Shown: positions 7,725 through 17,019, counted from the first letter of the stretch. The stretch: 32,962 nt of DNA from Candidatus Woesearchaeota archaeon (GCA_020343615.1 CP070803.1:751118-784079), one strand, 5' to 3'. Program-made: numbers and translations. The notes: generated by a model from the sequence alone, not told the origin.

Positions 7725-7885
7725 GCAAAAGGGGCATTTACCTTTCACTAAGAATGGTGGTTTTACTGGTAGTTTTTTCTTTTATATTCATTGTTCTAGC
7801 TTTTATACTGGTATTATTCTACCCGCAACCATCATTCTTTGATAAACTATATGCAGTATCCTCCAGAATATTCAATTTAGGTTAA
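7697..7885 (+). CDS. Small single-span membrane protein, 62 aa
   Basis: The protein starts MVKRLYDFLGKRGIYLSLRM and continues with one strong hydrophobic helix (about residues 21-44), then a short outside tail. GKRG-IYLS could be a prepilin-type cleavage site, but the 14 residues before it make this weaker than in the neighbours. It overlaps the preceding small ORF and ends one base before the next ATG (7887), so it is part of the operon. No named family recognised. Confidence 0.65.
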   Translation: MVKRLYDFLGKRGIYLSLRMVVLLVVFSFIFIVLAFILVLFYPQPSFFDKLYAVSSRIFNLG

Positions 7886-7886
7886 A

Positions 7887-9101
7887 ATGGCAACTATAAC
7901 TCCAGGGAAAATAGTATTGATAGTAATCTGTATCTTTTTCATATATATCGCTCTTTTTCCAGGAACCACAGTAGTAGCAAAAATGGGGGAACAATCTCCA
8001 GATTCTTTGTGTAAATGGAATGCTGCTATGAATTCCGTAACCCCGATGCATGCATGGTTATTAGCACCTAACTTTGCTTGTCATGCTAGAGCAGTTGTCT
8101 TAGATGCTGAAGGTAAAACAACTGTATTTAAGAATGAGCTAGGCAATGTAGAAGAATGCTCATGCGACCAATTTTACGGACCTCTTATTGATTTTAGTCC
8201 ATCTCTTACTATTGATAATGATATGCTTACATACAGTCGAATTCCAGTATCAGATAATAAAAGTGAAATATCTATGTATGTTTACGACGAGACAGAGTTA
8301 GGTAGCTTGCGAGTCTATTTTAATGATATTGTTTCCACTAACTATACTATTTATACAAAAGAAAAAAGATTTTTTTGGACAAATTATGAAAAATGTACAG
8401 AAGGAGTAATAGTATTAGAAGATGAGATTAATGAACCAGATTTAGCTCCTCTAGAGTGTAGCATAGATGAAACCCAAGGTTCAGCGATTAAAATAACATT
8501 TAAAGACATTGACAGAAATCTACTTCCTATAGAAATTAAGGAAATTGAGGTAAATAATGTTAGTCTAGATAAAATACCTATAAAGAATATACTTTTCAAG
8601 TACTATACAATAAATGACCAACAAGACAAATGTATCTCTGATAGTAATGCAATGGGTACTAAACATTGTACTCCTGTATGGCAGAGGAGATGGGTAACTA
8701 AGAGACTAGCGGAACTAGTAATGAGATGCTGGCAAATGGGAGGAAGCGGAGGCTATTGGGGGGATTTTGATTGCTTTGTAGGATGCGTTTATTATAACTC
8801 AGATGAATCCGACGAGATATACTACACTACCTTAGAGCAAGCTCTAGATGATAATTACTTTAGAAGTTCTACTGAAGATGAATATGTTCCATATAATTCC
8901 TTAATAACTATGGAAAATATAGCTGTAGAGGAAACAGATTCTCTTAAAAATGGGAAGTGCTTTTATATAAAGTATCACCGGGGAGATTTATTACTAATTA
9001 CTGTACCAGGCATGTATGCACCAATTATTATCCCTGCGGACAAACCAAGAGTAATACTTACTTTTGGTAGAACTGTAGAAGAGGCAAGAAGGGATCTATA
9101 A
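7887..9101 (+). CDS. Membrane-anchored surface protein with CW-x-MG motif, 404 aa
   Basis: One N-terminal hydrophobic helix (about residues 8-30) anchors a large domain predicted to be outside the cell. The middle (about 95-260) looks all-beta, with IDNDMLTYSRI aligning with YDGDINTYTSI of the next protein, a pattern seen in discoidin-like folds. Near residues 253-295 a distinctive motif reads C-x3-W-x3-W...LAELVMRCWQMG...DCFVG, which the next protein shares. Ten or more Cys suggest disulfides. Unlike most neighbours, a clear KKG/KKA prepilin site is absent (PGKIVLIV is the nearest). The stop overlaps the next start (TAATG). Probable minor subunit of the pilus-like machine; function unknown. 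Confidence 0.8.
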   Translation: MATITPGKIVLIVICIFFIYIALFPGTTVVAKMGEQSPDSLCKWNAAMNSVTPMHAWLLAPNFACHARAVVLDAEGKTTVFKNELGNVEECSCDQFYGPLIDFSPSLTIDNDMLTYSRIPVSDNKSEISMYVYDETELGSLRVYFNDIVSTNYTIYTKEKRFFWTNYEKCTEGVIVLEDEINEPDLAPLECSIDETQGSAIKITFKDIDRNLLPIEIKEIEVNNVSLDKIPIKNILFKYYTINDQQDKCISDSNAMGTKHCTPVWQRRWVTKRLAELVMRCWQMGGSGGYWGDFDCFVGCVYYNSDESDEIYYTTLEQALDDNYFRSSTEDEYVPYNSLITMENIAVEETDSLKNGKCFYIKYHRGDLLLITVPGMYAPIIIPADKPRVILTFGRTVEEARRDL

Positions 9102-10336
9102 TGTTAGATACAAAAAAAGGAGAAATGTCAGTATTTTGGGTGGTACTTATAATTATAGGCATTGTTGTAGCAATTGTAGTGTGGGTTATATTCTTTTTTG
9201 TTTCAGAAACTGTTTCTGTTGAAGGTGAAATATTTCATACAATTGGATGCCAAGCAAATAACTATGCTGCAGCTTACGGCTTACTCAGGGATATAGGTAT
9301 GCATTTCCCCAAACCTCTCTGCGATCCAATAGAAATAGATATAAACGCAGATGACTGTGATTGTGAAGATTTTACAGCATTTATGCAGACAGAAAATCCT
9401 ATTGGTAATTTATACGATGGGGATATAAATACTTATACTTCGATTGTTGCTGATAAGGGAAAAGTAGTAATGGAGTTTGAAGTTAAACAAGTCTTTGATT
9501 ATAATCTAACTTCTTTTAGAATATACATAGACGGTGTCTTGACAAATCAGCCGGAAAAAGTAGAAATAAAAATTAAAGGAGAAGGTATATTTAGTGGATG
9601 GAAATCATGTGCTTCTGATACAGCATTTGCCCCAGGATGGCATGAGCTTGTAAAATCAGATTGCCCAGTTCCTGCTAAGGGTAAGATAGGCCTTGTATTC
9701 GATACATTATACGAAAAAGGTACAGAGGTAAATATCGTAGATATAGAAATGACTTTTTTCGATGGAGTAAACACCTTTACTCTAACAGACATGTTAAAAA
9801 TTCCTCCAAAAACTTCTGACGAAACTTCCCGAAAATATTCCTATTTATGTAAAACAGAAATGTCTGGTGGAAAATGCTCTGAAACGTGGAAAAAGAAATG
9901 GGTTGCTTTAAAACTAGGAAAGCTAGCAGCTAGCTGTTGGTCTATGGGATTAGAAGGAAGAAGGAATCCCGGAGCATTTGCTTGCTTTGGAGGTAAAATA
10001 GAAAATATAGAGGTTTCCCTTGTAGAGGTTCCTCCAGAGAATGTTATTGATAGCGTAAGTGAAGCTATGAACTGGGCAGATTTACGTGAAAATCTAACAT
10101 ATAGGGAGTATTTACCAAAACCTAAATTAACTGGAAGCTGTCCAGATTTTGTACCTTACCTCAGATCTCCGGAATCATTTGTTTCTTGGTTAATACCTGC
10201 CGTTGAAAATAAAGCAGTTGAAAAAGGCTACCCTGAAGGAAGCAGGTACGCTATTGTATATGCAGATATTCACATTCAAAGTGTTCTCTGGGCTACATTT
10301 AACCCACCCTATAGTGATAAAATCGTTTTCTGCTAA
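9101..10336 (+). CDS. Prepilin-like surface protein, paralogue of the preceding gene, 411 aa
   Basis: The N-terminus MLDTKKGEMSVFWVVLIIIG is a good prepilin-like signal: KKG, an acidic residue at +1, then a helix to about residue 33. Residues 100-235 contain YDGDINTYTSIVADKGKVVM, resembling discoidin (F5/8 type C) jelly-roll domains, often glycan-binding. Residues 258-300 carry the shared motif C-x3-W-x3-W...LGKLAASCWSMG...ACFGG. The overall order matches the preceding gene, so the two arose by duplication. The C-terminal 80 residues have further Cys and aromatic residues. Likely a minor or tip pilin exposed outside the cell; the discoidin call is inference from pattern. Confidence 0.8.
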   Translation: MLDTKKGEMSVFWVVLIIIGIVVAIVVWVIFFFVSETVSVEGEIFHTIGCQANNYAAAYGLLRDIGMHFPKPLCDPIEIDINADDCDCEDFTAFMQTENPIGNLYDGDINTYTSIVADKGKVVMEFEVKQVFDYNLTSFRIYIDGVLTNQPEKVEIKIKGEGIFSGWKSCASDTAFAPGWHELVKSDCPVPAKGKIGLVFDTLYEKGTEVNIVDIEMTFFDGVNTFTLTDMLKIPPKTSDETSRKYSYLCKTEMSGGKCSETWKKKWVALKLGKLAASCWSMGLEGRRNPGAFACFGGKIENIEVSLVEVPPENVIDSVSEAMNWADLRENLTYREYLPKPKLTGSCPDFVPYLRSPESFVSWLIPAVENKAVEKGYPEGSRYAIVYADIHIQSVLWATFNPPYSDKIVFC

Positions 10337-10340
10337 AAAA

Positions 10341-10352
10341 AGCTTTATAAGT
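10341..10352 (+). promoter_or_regulatory. Internal TATA-box promoter in the pilus operon
   Basis: AGCTTTATAAGT, immediately after the stop at 10336, contains a CTTTATAA core 25-32 nt before the ATG at 10375. This is correct leaderless spacing and occurs at one of the few gaps in the operon (38 nt). It could allow the downstream subunits to be expressed separately from the ATPase and platform. Confidence 0.5.
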
Positions 10353-10374
10353 AATGATTGAAGAATAATAAAAC

Positions 10375-10554
10375 ATGAGAATATTGCACGAAAATAGAGC
10401 CACCAGTAGAGCAATACTGGGTTGGACGGCCATACTAATTTTAGCCATTGTTGTTTTAATAATAATCATATCTTATGTAGGTGGAGACCTTTCAACGCTT
10501 TTAAAATCCCTAGTCTCAAATGCATTGGCTAGGTTTATGGGAATAGGTGTATAG
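10375..10554 (+). CDS. Small prepilin-like protein, 59 aa
   Basis: The protein starts MRILHENRATSRAILGWTAI and then has one hydrophobic helix to about residue 36 and a short tail (GGDLSTLLKSLVSNALARF). SRA-ILGW may be the processing site. It is preceded by its own TATA element and ends one base before the next ATG. The size fits a bare pilin helix with no globular head. It was found by reading the gap between larger genes. Confidence 0.6.
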   Translation: MRILHENRATSRAILGWTAILILAIVVLIIIISYVGGDLSTLLKSLVSNALARFMGIGV

Positions 10555-10555
10555 A

Positions 10556-10699
10556 ATGAAAAGAGCAGACATGCCAATTACCCCCTTAATAATATTGATT
10601 CTAACAATAATTTTCCTATTGCTAGCTCTATTTTTCATAACAGGAGTGTTACCGACGAGTCTAGAAGAAGTAGGATCATACTTTAATAAATTGTTATAG
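10556..10699 (+). CDS. Small prepilin-like protein, 47 aa
   Basis: The protein starts MKRADMPITPLIILILTIIF. KRA-D before one hydrophobic helix (about residues 8-30) resembles an archaeal type III signal, with the short acidic tail VLPTSLEEVGSYFNKLL. It starts one base after the previous stop and ends three bases before the next ATG, so it sits tightly in the operon. Too small for fold recognition; probably a bare-helix minor pilin or membrane peptide. Confidence 0.6.
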   Translation: MKRADMPITPLIILILTIIFLLLALFFITGVLPTSLEEVGSYFNKLL

Positions 10700-10702
10700 A
10701 GA

Positions 10703-11833
10703 ATGATATCAAATAAGAAAGGAGGTATAATTACAGCAATAGTGTTTTTAATAATTTTAATAGCCATAGGTGCAGTTATATACATCGTATTTGGAGGTCA
10801 GTTCGAAGAATCTGGAGAAAGATTCACCGAGGAAGCTGCAAAAAGGGCAAAGTCTGAGTACTTGTCTATGAAATTAGCCTTATTAGGTGAGCCTGTAGGG
10901 GAGGATGAGTGCGGCAATGCTCTAGGATATTCTGAGAGGTCTACTGGGCATGCATGTGACCATGCAGACAATAATGAACTCCACGCTTCCAAGATTAGAG
11001 ATTGCTGTTGTTGTGATGTAGTCAACCATACATTTGATTTTGGTAAACCTTATGCGTATAAAGAAGTTGAATTTAGGTTTATTCCTCATACTGAACTTCC
11101 AATAAGTGTACAAGTCTGGTATTCACAATATCCTGATCCTTCTACTTTTGTACATCTTGGTAGCTGTGACCAAACATTTGATGAGTATGATCTGGAAATA
11201 ATAAATAAAGCCAACAAAGAAGGATACATTTTCTCTTGTTACATTAGATCAACTGATGATCTAGAAGACGCTAAATTCAGATATGTAAAACTTGTATCTC
11301 TTAACCAGGACATTGATTATGCTAAAGCAGAAGTTTTTCCAGCATTAAAGCTTTGTGAGGTTGGAGAAGATGATAGGTTACAGCCAGGTAAAGGTTACTG
11401 GGTTTATTCTCATTTAGTAGAGGAAGAAGAAGTAATTATCCCTGGATGGGATTATATGGGTCCAATTGCCATCATTGATGCTGATCCACAATCAGCTCTA
11501 ACTTTTGAAGATATAACATTTGACGGAAGTGCTTCATTTTCACCAATACCTAGCTGTGATATTGTTAATTACCAATGGGATATTGATGGAGATGGGACCT
11601 GGGATTATAGTGGACCTGGTAGCAGTATAATTACTCATGCTTATGAATACGAAGGAATTTACGAAGTTATACTTAGGGTAACTGAAGAAGATAAGGACGA
11701 AAATTGCGACGGAGACTCAGGTATTACTACTACATGGATTACTGTTGTAGATCAATATCCCCATGCCATTTATCATATATGCTACGAAGGATTTTATTAT
11801 ACAGGTAAACCCTCTGGAGTAACATGTACGTAA
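10703..11833 (+). CDS. Prepilin-like protein with discoidin-like and PKD domains, 376 aa
   Basis: The N-terminus MISNKKGGIITAIVFLIILI is a textbook prepilin-like signal. Residues 95-215 form a beta-rich region (FDFGKPYAYKEVEFRF ... FRYVKLVSLNQDIDYAKAEV) that aligns with the gene at 18380 and resembles discoidin-type domains. GKGYWVY and PGWDYMG follow (about 229-250). Residues 254-350 are a PKD domain: ADPQSALTFEDITFDGSAS, YQWDIDGDGTWDYSG, then HAYEYEGIYEVILRVTE. PKD domains are extracellular beta-sandwiches common on archaeal surface proteins. The run CCCC occurs near residue 103. The stop overlaps the next start by 10 nt. Likely an adhesive minor pilin that partners the giant Cys-rich protein encoded next. 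Confidence 0.85.
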   Translation: MISNKKGGIITAIVFLIILIAIGAVIYIVFGGQFEESGERFTEEAAKRAKSEYLSMKLALLGEPVGEDECGNALGYSERSTGHACDHADNNELHASKIRDCCCCDVVNHTFDFGKPYAYKEVEFRFIPHTELPISVQVWYSQYPDPSTFVHLGSCDQTFDEYDLEIINKANKEGYIFSCYIRSTDDLEDAKFRYVKLVSLNQDIDYAKAEVFPALKLCEVGEDDRLQPGKGYWVYSHLVEEEEVIIPGWDYMGPIAIIDADPQSALTFEDITFDGSASFSPIPSCDIVNYQWDIDGDGTWDYSGPGSSIITHAYEYEGIYEVILRVTEEDKDENCDGDSGITTTWITVVDQYPHAIYHICYEGFYYTGKPSGVTCT

Positions 11834-14800
11834 AAGAATTAAGAAATAAGAAATTTCAGAAGATTTTCCTAGCCTCAATTATATGTGTATTCATATTATT
11901 AATTGCTAAATCAGTCCCAGTTGAAGCATGTTGTTCCGACTCTGATTGTCAACCTCCTTGGTGTTATGTGTGTAGTGGTTGGAGTGGAGATCCGCTCAAT
12001 TGCGATGGTTCCTGTACATATACAGGTAGTTGTCCTTGCGGTACATGTAAACACTGCAGCGGTGACGGTTGTAGTTGTGTACCTGACGCAGCAGGTACGC
12101 CATGTGGAACTGGTAATTGTAATGGTTATTTTTTAGGATGGGAGTCAGGTCCTTTATTTGATTGTATGCAGTGTACAGATGCCTCTACTCCCCGATATTG
12201 TAATGGTGCAGGTAGCTGTAATCCTGTAAATTGCGCGGCTCATTGCGGTTCGAGCATAGTTTATGCAGATTGTCAATGTGAAGAAGAAAAAGTGGGATCA
12301 TGTTTAGGTTGGGAAGATCCAAGTAATGTATATTGTACTAACTGCCGGCCACAAATAGTAACTGTACAGGAAAAAGATAAGCCAATAGATTTACACGGAG
12401 CAGACGGTTTACCCTATGAATTTACTGTTGAAATAGAAATATTTGATGCAGATATTCCTGAGAATGACCCTATAGATGTTATTTTTACGAGCCATGCAGC
12501 TGGATTAGATGTTAGAACTTGTAATTTAGAAGCACGTCCTCCATACCCAGATATTGTAGAATGCGAAATTACACCGCAATTACAATATGCAGGTATATGG
12601 TATGATTGGGAGGTAATAGCAGACGATTTGCAATCCGTAAATAATCTAGGTGTGGACTCTGATCAATTTAAATCTAATGCATATCCTGAAATAGAATATG
12701 ATCCTCCACACGAATCAACAGATGTTTCTTTAGAGCCAGTATTAACAGCTACTATTAGTGATGAGGATTTTGCATTTTACTATGACGACGATTCGATAGA
12801 TATATATTTCTATTCTCCTCTTAGATATCTTCTTGCTGTGGAGATTCCTTTTGCTAGATTACTCAGACCTTTTTACTTAGGTCAAATTATCCCAGCAGGA
12901 ACCAGCAGAGATTATAAAGCTACTTATGACTGGAATAATAATGGAGTGATTGATAAGGATAGTAGATGTCTCGAATATAAATATGATATAGAACGCTTAT
13001 GTTACTCGAGAACCTATATCTGGCAAGTTGTAGCAACTGATAAAATTCTAAGAGAGTTTTATGATGATCGTGTCCCAGGAGCGTTTCCAATAAGATTTTA
13101 TTCTCTTTACAGTCATTTTGCTTTTTTTACAACAGAACCTAATTACGCACCTACAGTATCTCTAATATATCCTGCAGATGGGGATGATAATGTACCTTTA
13201 GATCCTACTGTTAAAGTACAAGTCACAGATGATAATAACGATGAAATGGATGTTACATTTAATTTATACGATGCTGGTATGAATCTAATACAAACTGGTA
13301 CTGTAACTGATGTAGAAAACGGTGCCATAGTACCTTTCTTATTTATGGGCTTAGAGGAAAAAGTGGTTTATTTTTGGTCAGTTGAAGCTTGCGACACTCA
13401 CTGGGAAGTGTGCAGCGGTGATCCCGCGGAACAGGAATGCACAACTGCCGGACCTTGGACATTTACGACCCATAACTTAGAGGGAGTTACTGATAGAGTG
13501 TTAGCTAATGAATATGGGGTTTATGACCATACAGAGTATTATGCAGCTCTGCATGAACATTATTGGTTTACATTTATCGCTACTGATAGTTATGATGTTG
13601 AAGACCCTGTAGAAGAACTAAGCTATACATGGCATTTTGGAGACGGACAATTATGTTGGACAGATGAGTTAGAACCTATTCATCAGTGTAGTTGCGGCAC
13701 ATTATTCGACTCAAGTGTAGATACTCATCTTGTGTGGTGTATGGACCAAAATGGCGATACAATCATAGACGAATTCGATGGTTATTGGGACATGAATAAC
13801 GACGATGTTGTTGATATATATGACTGTCTTTGTTTAGACACATGGGACAGTACTTTAGGATTACCTGGTCAAGATGGAATTCTAGACGAGAATGATTTTG
13901 GAGTTATGAATAGAAATGGGGACGGTGAGGATCTCAATGGCGATGGTATTTGGGATCCAAAAACTGAACCTCCCATACTTAACGAAGAAGATTGTACATT
14001 CGGCGCCCTTTATTCAGGATGTAGGGACGTTATAGGAGGGGATCCTCCAGACTGTGTAGATCCAGGTGAACCTGATCCTGATGGAGACGTAGATGACTGT
14101 GATTATCAAGCAGGATACATAGAAATATACGGTGATAGGAATAGGGACGGGGATACAGATATAAGAGACTGTAATTATGCAGGAAGACCCATTTTTTATA
14201 GCGAAGGAAAATCAGAAGCAGTAGGAGATAGATGCGTGATAGTAAAGCATAAATATAGTCATAGTAGAGCGCATACATACATAGTGAATCTAACAGTTAC
14301 AGACACATTAGGTCATAGTACTTCTGAAGTGAAAGATCTTGTAGTAAGAGGCTTAATATGTGATGAAGAAGGGATAGACCCACACACTTGTTGTTATATG
14401 TTGCCTAATTATAAGAGAGACGGGGAATATGCAGAACAAACGCAACCATGTGAGGCAGAACTAGATAAAGATTGTTGGCATGTATACATGTATCATCAAA
14501 GTGATTGTCCTGATCCTAATCAAGCTTGGGGTTGTGTACCGCAAGATTTAGCGACAATAATACATGCGCAGGATGCTGCTCTTCCCTTAGGCTGTGAAGC
14601 AATAGAGCCTCTCAACGACGATCATAGACAAGAGTGTGAACAATTTAGACAAGGCTGTGGCGAGTATGATTGTGGTATATTTACTACTTGTTATTATTCA
14701 TGGCAATGTAAATATTCTCCAGATCAAGCTGCAAGGGTTAACGAATTATGTATTGACGCCAGTTCGACATATGATGAAGGCAATGAACATCTAAAACCAT

Positions 14801-17019
14801 GTTGTATTTCTCTAGGAGCAGACCCTTGTGAAGATGAGGATAAGGTATGTCTAATCCCAGACCCTAGTGATCCGGCTGGTGAGAAGATTACAGTAAATTG
14901 TTACGATGAAAAAGCCTGCAATTGTGCTAAATATGTAAGAGATACTCTTGGTTTACCTGGTGGAGAAGCAGGTATAGTTTTAGATGATTGGGCAGGATGT
15001 CATCCTTGGAGATATTGGAATGACTCGAATAATAAGTATTGCTTTGATGACGAGTATAGATACTACCAGACGGAAGAAGAGTGTGAAAATGATCCTATAA
15101 ACCCACCATCAGAAGATTGCGATTGTGAATATTTTTCTGATGTGTTTAGAGACGATCCTGGTGAATTAGGATGTGTCATAAGGGAAATAATAATTGAAGT
15201 TAAAAATGTTCCTGAAGATGGTGGCTGTACTTTCCGTGAGAGTACAAAATGGACCAATTGGATTATAGAAGCATTTGTAACTTTCTTTAAATTTTTAGCA
15301 TGGATATTCACAGAAGGCATACCTCTTGCTTTTAGAATTGTTTTATATACTCTAGGAGAAGTAATCGAAATTTTGGGATCACCCTACCCTTGTGATATGG
15401 ACTGCTTGGTTGAACAAGATGTTGATGGGAATATAATAGATTGCTTGGCTTTAGACTATCAGCCATTTCATGATAATGATCTGGGTTGTACTATTGAAGT
15501 AGATAGAATGGTGTATTCAAGAGACGAAGTGGGAGCAATGGCGGACGAACAGGAACATAGTTGCATTTCTCCAGATGTTTTTAAGCAGTGTAGAGTGGGA
15601 AATTTAGAAGATGGTTTAGATTGCGATTTCACAACTGAAAGATGTACTTGTCAAGACATAGATACGAAACTTTTCAACTGCTTAAACAAAGGGACACAAT
15701 TAAGAGACACTATTTCAGAAGCTACTATTGATCCTCCTGCAATTATAACATGTATAGGTGCTAAAGAAGGAGAAGAACCCAGAGATGATATTCCTTTGGA
15801 GGATGGAGTGTGTAACATTGGAGAAGTAACTGGCGATGGATATACAATAACAGGCTACAAACCACTTCCTTCTACTCCTAGTGATCCAGACACATATGAG
15901 GACTGTTACTTTAGAGGATATGGTTACGAATATTCTCACGACAAAACCTGCGTCTGTGATAATGGTTTACCATTAAACAAAGAAATTTTCCCAATAAATG
16001 GGCAAAAATGCACAGCTGTACAAGCTTATAGAGGTATTTTGATTTGTGACAGGAGTCATAGTAAAGTAGGTGTTTGGGATGCTTCTGAAGACCACTGCGT
16101 TACTTGTCTTAGAAACCTTGAAGAGTTCAACATTGCGGATAAAGACGGAGCATATCCGAAAGGTAGAAGTGAAAGAGAAGGTGGTTCTAAGAAATGTGAA
16201 TCCGCTTGCGGATCAGACCCATATTGTGACGAAGTAGCACCTCTTGAATATCCAAAGGGATCGGGGTCTGGACAAGAAGAACCGCAGTGCGGTAATAATA
16301 TGCTTAGGATATGTAATAAAGACTGCCAAGCAGTGACTAGTAGTGTATGTTACTCTACTATACACGACCCAGATATATCTAGCGAGGAAGGTGATTCTTG
16401 CCATCTTGAAATAAATCCACAATGTCAACTTAGACCTCCTGGAAGTGTATGTTGTGCTGAAAACAATGGTGATGGAGTGTGTGATGGAGAACCTGGTGAT
16501 ATTGGAGGATTATGTACAGAAGAATGTCAATGCGTAAAACTAGTAGAATATTTCAATTTCGAGTTAAATCCAGGATTAACTTTAATTTCTTATCCTCTGC
16601 TAGAGCCAGAAGAAGGATCGGACATTCACTGGCTCGGATCCAGTAATGATCTGTGCTATAGTATACCCACTTTAAGAGCTGTAGAAACATCGACAATCCA
16701 TGGACCCGTAATTTTCCAACACAACGTAACTACAGTATGTGGCGAATTAGATCAGACTATTATACTGATGTATCCAGATGTGGCTTATTTATTAGATATA
16801 GCAGAATCTCATAAAGTAGGATTCACTCTATGGGGTCAAGTTCCTGAAGGTGATAGAGAAGTAAATATATCTCCAGGATGGAATTGGTTTGGATTTACAT
16901 CACTTATTAGTCACCCTGTTAGTAAAGAATTTGGAGGAGTTTTCGATCTCAAAAAGTTCCCATACATCTACACAGCAGCTCCAAACTGCGCATTAAACTT
17001 ATCAGAGGTACTCGAATGA
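11824..17019 (+). CDS. Giant Sec-exported cysteine-rich surface protein with PKD-like and EF-hand/dockerin-like modules, 1731 aa
   Basis: Residues 1-35 form a Sec signal peptide (helix KIFLASIICVFILLIA, likely cut after VEA). It is followed by a very Cys-dense region (36-175) and Ig/Fn3-like beta domains (about 180-555, including APTVSLIYPADGDDNVPLDP). A PKD-like domain starts near 584 (YTWHFGDGQ). It is split by about 160 residues of Asp/Asn-rich calcium-loop sequence (DQNGDTIID at 641, DMNNDDVVDIYD, LNGDGIWDP, GDRNRDGDTDIRD) before its closing strand AHTYIVNLTVTD near 816-828. More Cys-rich sequence follows, then a hydrophobic pair of helices at about 1145-1183 and a C-terminal module with ISYPL and ISPGWNWFGF. 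ATG overlaps the upstream gene and the stop overlaps the next start. Probable tip adhesin or large surface assembly; role inferred. Confidence 0.85.
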   Translation: MYVKELRNKKFQKIFLASIICVFILLIAKSVPVEACCSDSDCQPPWCYVCSGWSGDPLNCDGSCTYTGSCPCGTCKHCSGDGCSCVPDAAGTPCGTGNCNGYFLGWESGPLFDCMQCTDASTPRYCNGAGSCNPVNCAAHCGSSIVYADCQCEEEKVGSCLGWEDPSNVYCTNCRPQIVTVQEKDKPIDLHGADGLPYEFTVEIEIFDADIPENDPIDVIFTSHAAGLDVRTCNLEARPPYPDIVECEITPQLQYAGIWYDWEVIADDLQSVNNLGVDSDQFKSNAYPEIEYDPPHESTDVSLEPVLTATISDEDFAFYYDDDSIDIYFYSPLRYLLAVEIPFARLLRPFYLGQIIPAGTSRDYKATYDWNNNGVIDKDSRCLEYKYDIERLCYSRTYIWQVVATDKILREFYDDRVPGAFPIRFYSLYSHFAFFTTEPNYAPTVSLIYPADGDDNVPLDPTVKVQVTDDNNDEMDVTFNLYDAGMNLIQTGTVTDVENGAIVPFLFMGLEEKVVYFWSVEACDTHWEVCSGDPAEQECTTAGPWTFTTHNLEGVTDRVLANEYGVYDHTEYYAALHEHYWFTFIATDSYDVEDPVEELSYTWHFGDGQLCWTDELEPIHQCSCGTLFDSSVDTHLVWCMDQNGDTIIDEFDGYWDMNNDDVVDIYDCLCLDTWDSTLGLPGQDGILDENDFGVMNRNGDGEDLNGDGIWDPKTEPPILNEEDCTFGALYSGCRDVIGGDPPDCVDPGEPDPDGDVDDCDYQAGYIEIYGDRNRDGDTDIRDCNYAGRPIFYSEGKSEAVGDRCVIVKHKYSHSRAHTYIVNLTVTDTLGHSTSEVKDLVVRGLICDEEGIDPHTCCYMLPNYKRDGEYAEQTQPCEAELDKDCWHVYMYHQSDCPDPNQAWGCVPQDLATIIHAQDAALPLGCEAIEPLNDDHRQECEQFRQGCGEYDCGIFTTCYYSWQCKYSPDQAARVNELCIDASSTYDEGNEHLKPCCISLGADPCEDEDKVCLIPDPSDPAGEKITVNCYDEKACNCAKYVRDTLGLPGGEAGIVLDDWAGCHPWRYWNDSNNKYCFDDEYRYYQTEEECENDPINPPSEDCDCEYFSDVFRDDPGELGCVIREIIIEVKNVPEDGGCTFRESTKWTNWIIEAFVTFFKFLAWIFTEGIPLAFRIVLYTLGEVIEILGSPYPCDMDCLVEQDVDGNIIDCLALDYQPFHDNDLGCTIEVDRMVYSRDEVGAMADEQEHSCISPDVFKQCRVGNLEDGLDCDFTTERCTCQDIDTKLFNCLNKGTQLRDTISEATIDPPAIITCIGAKEGEEPRDDIPLEDGVCNIGEVTGDGYTITGYKPLPSTPSDPDTYEDCYFRGYGYEYSHDKTCVCDNGLPLNKEIFPINGQKCTAVQAYRGILICDRSHSKVGVWDASEDHCVTCLRNLEEFNIADKDGAYPKGRSEREGGSKKCESACGSDPYCDEVAPLEYPKGSGSGQEEPQCGNNMLRICNKDCQAVTSSVCYSTIHDPDISSEEGDSCHLEINPQCQLRPPGSVCCAENNGDGVCDGEPGDIGGLCTEECQCVKLVEYFNFELNPGLTLISYPLLEPEEGSDIHWLGSSNDLCYSIPTLRAVETSTIHGPVIFQHNVTTVCGELDQTIILMYPDVAYLLDIAESHKVGFTLWGQVPEGDREVNISPGWNWFGFTSLISHPVSKEFGGVFDLKKFPYIYTAAPNCALNLSEVLE
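13744..14170 (+). other. EF-hand/dockerin-like calcium-loop block inserted in a PKD-like domain
   Basis: Within the 1731-aa protein, codons for repeated D-x-[DN]-x-D-x-[IV]-x-x-x-D patterns (DQNGDTIIDEFD, DMNNDDVVDIYD, DRNRDGDTDIRD) cluster between the opening and closing halves of a PKD-like domain. Such loops bind calcium in dockerins and thrombospondin-type repeats. Metal binding is inferred. Confidence 0.65.

Noticed and set aside
10703-11833. Frameshift joining the 376-aa PKD protein to the 1731-aa protein
   Set aside because: The downstream gene starts with its own clear Sec signal peptide, and short overlaps are the norm in this operon.
11903-12136. 77-codon plus-strand ORF overlapping the start of the giant gene in another frame
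   Set aside because: Its Val/Cys-rich translation is the frame-shifted image of the Cys-rich region; the main frame has a clear signal peptide and 1731 open codons.
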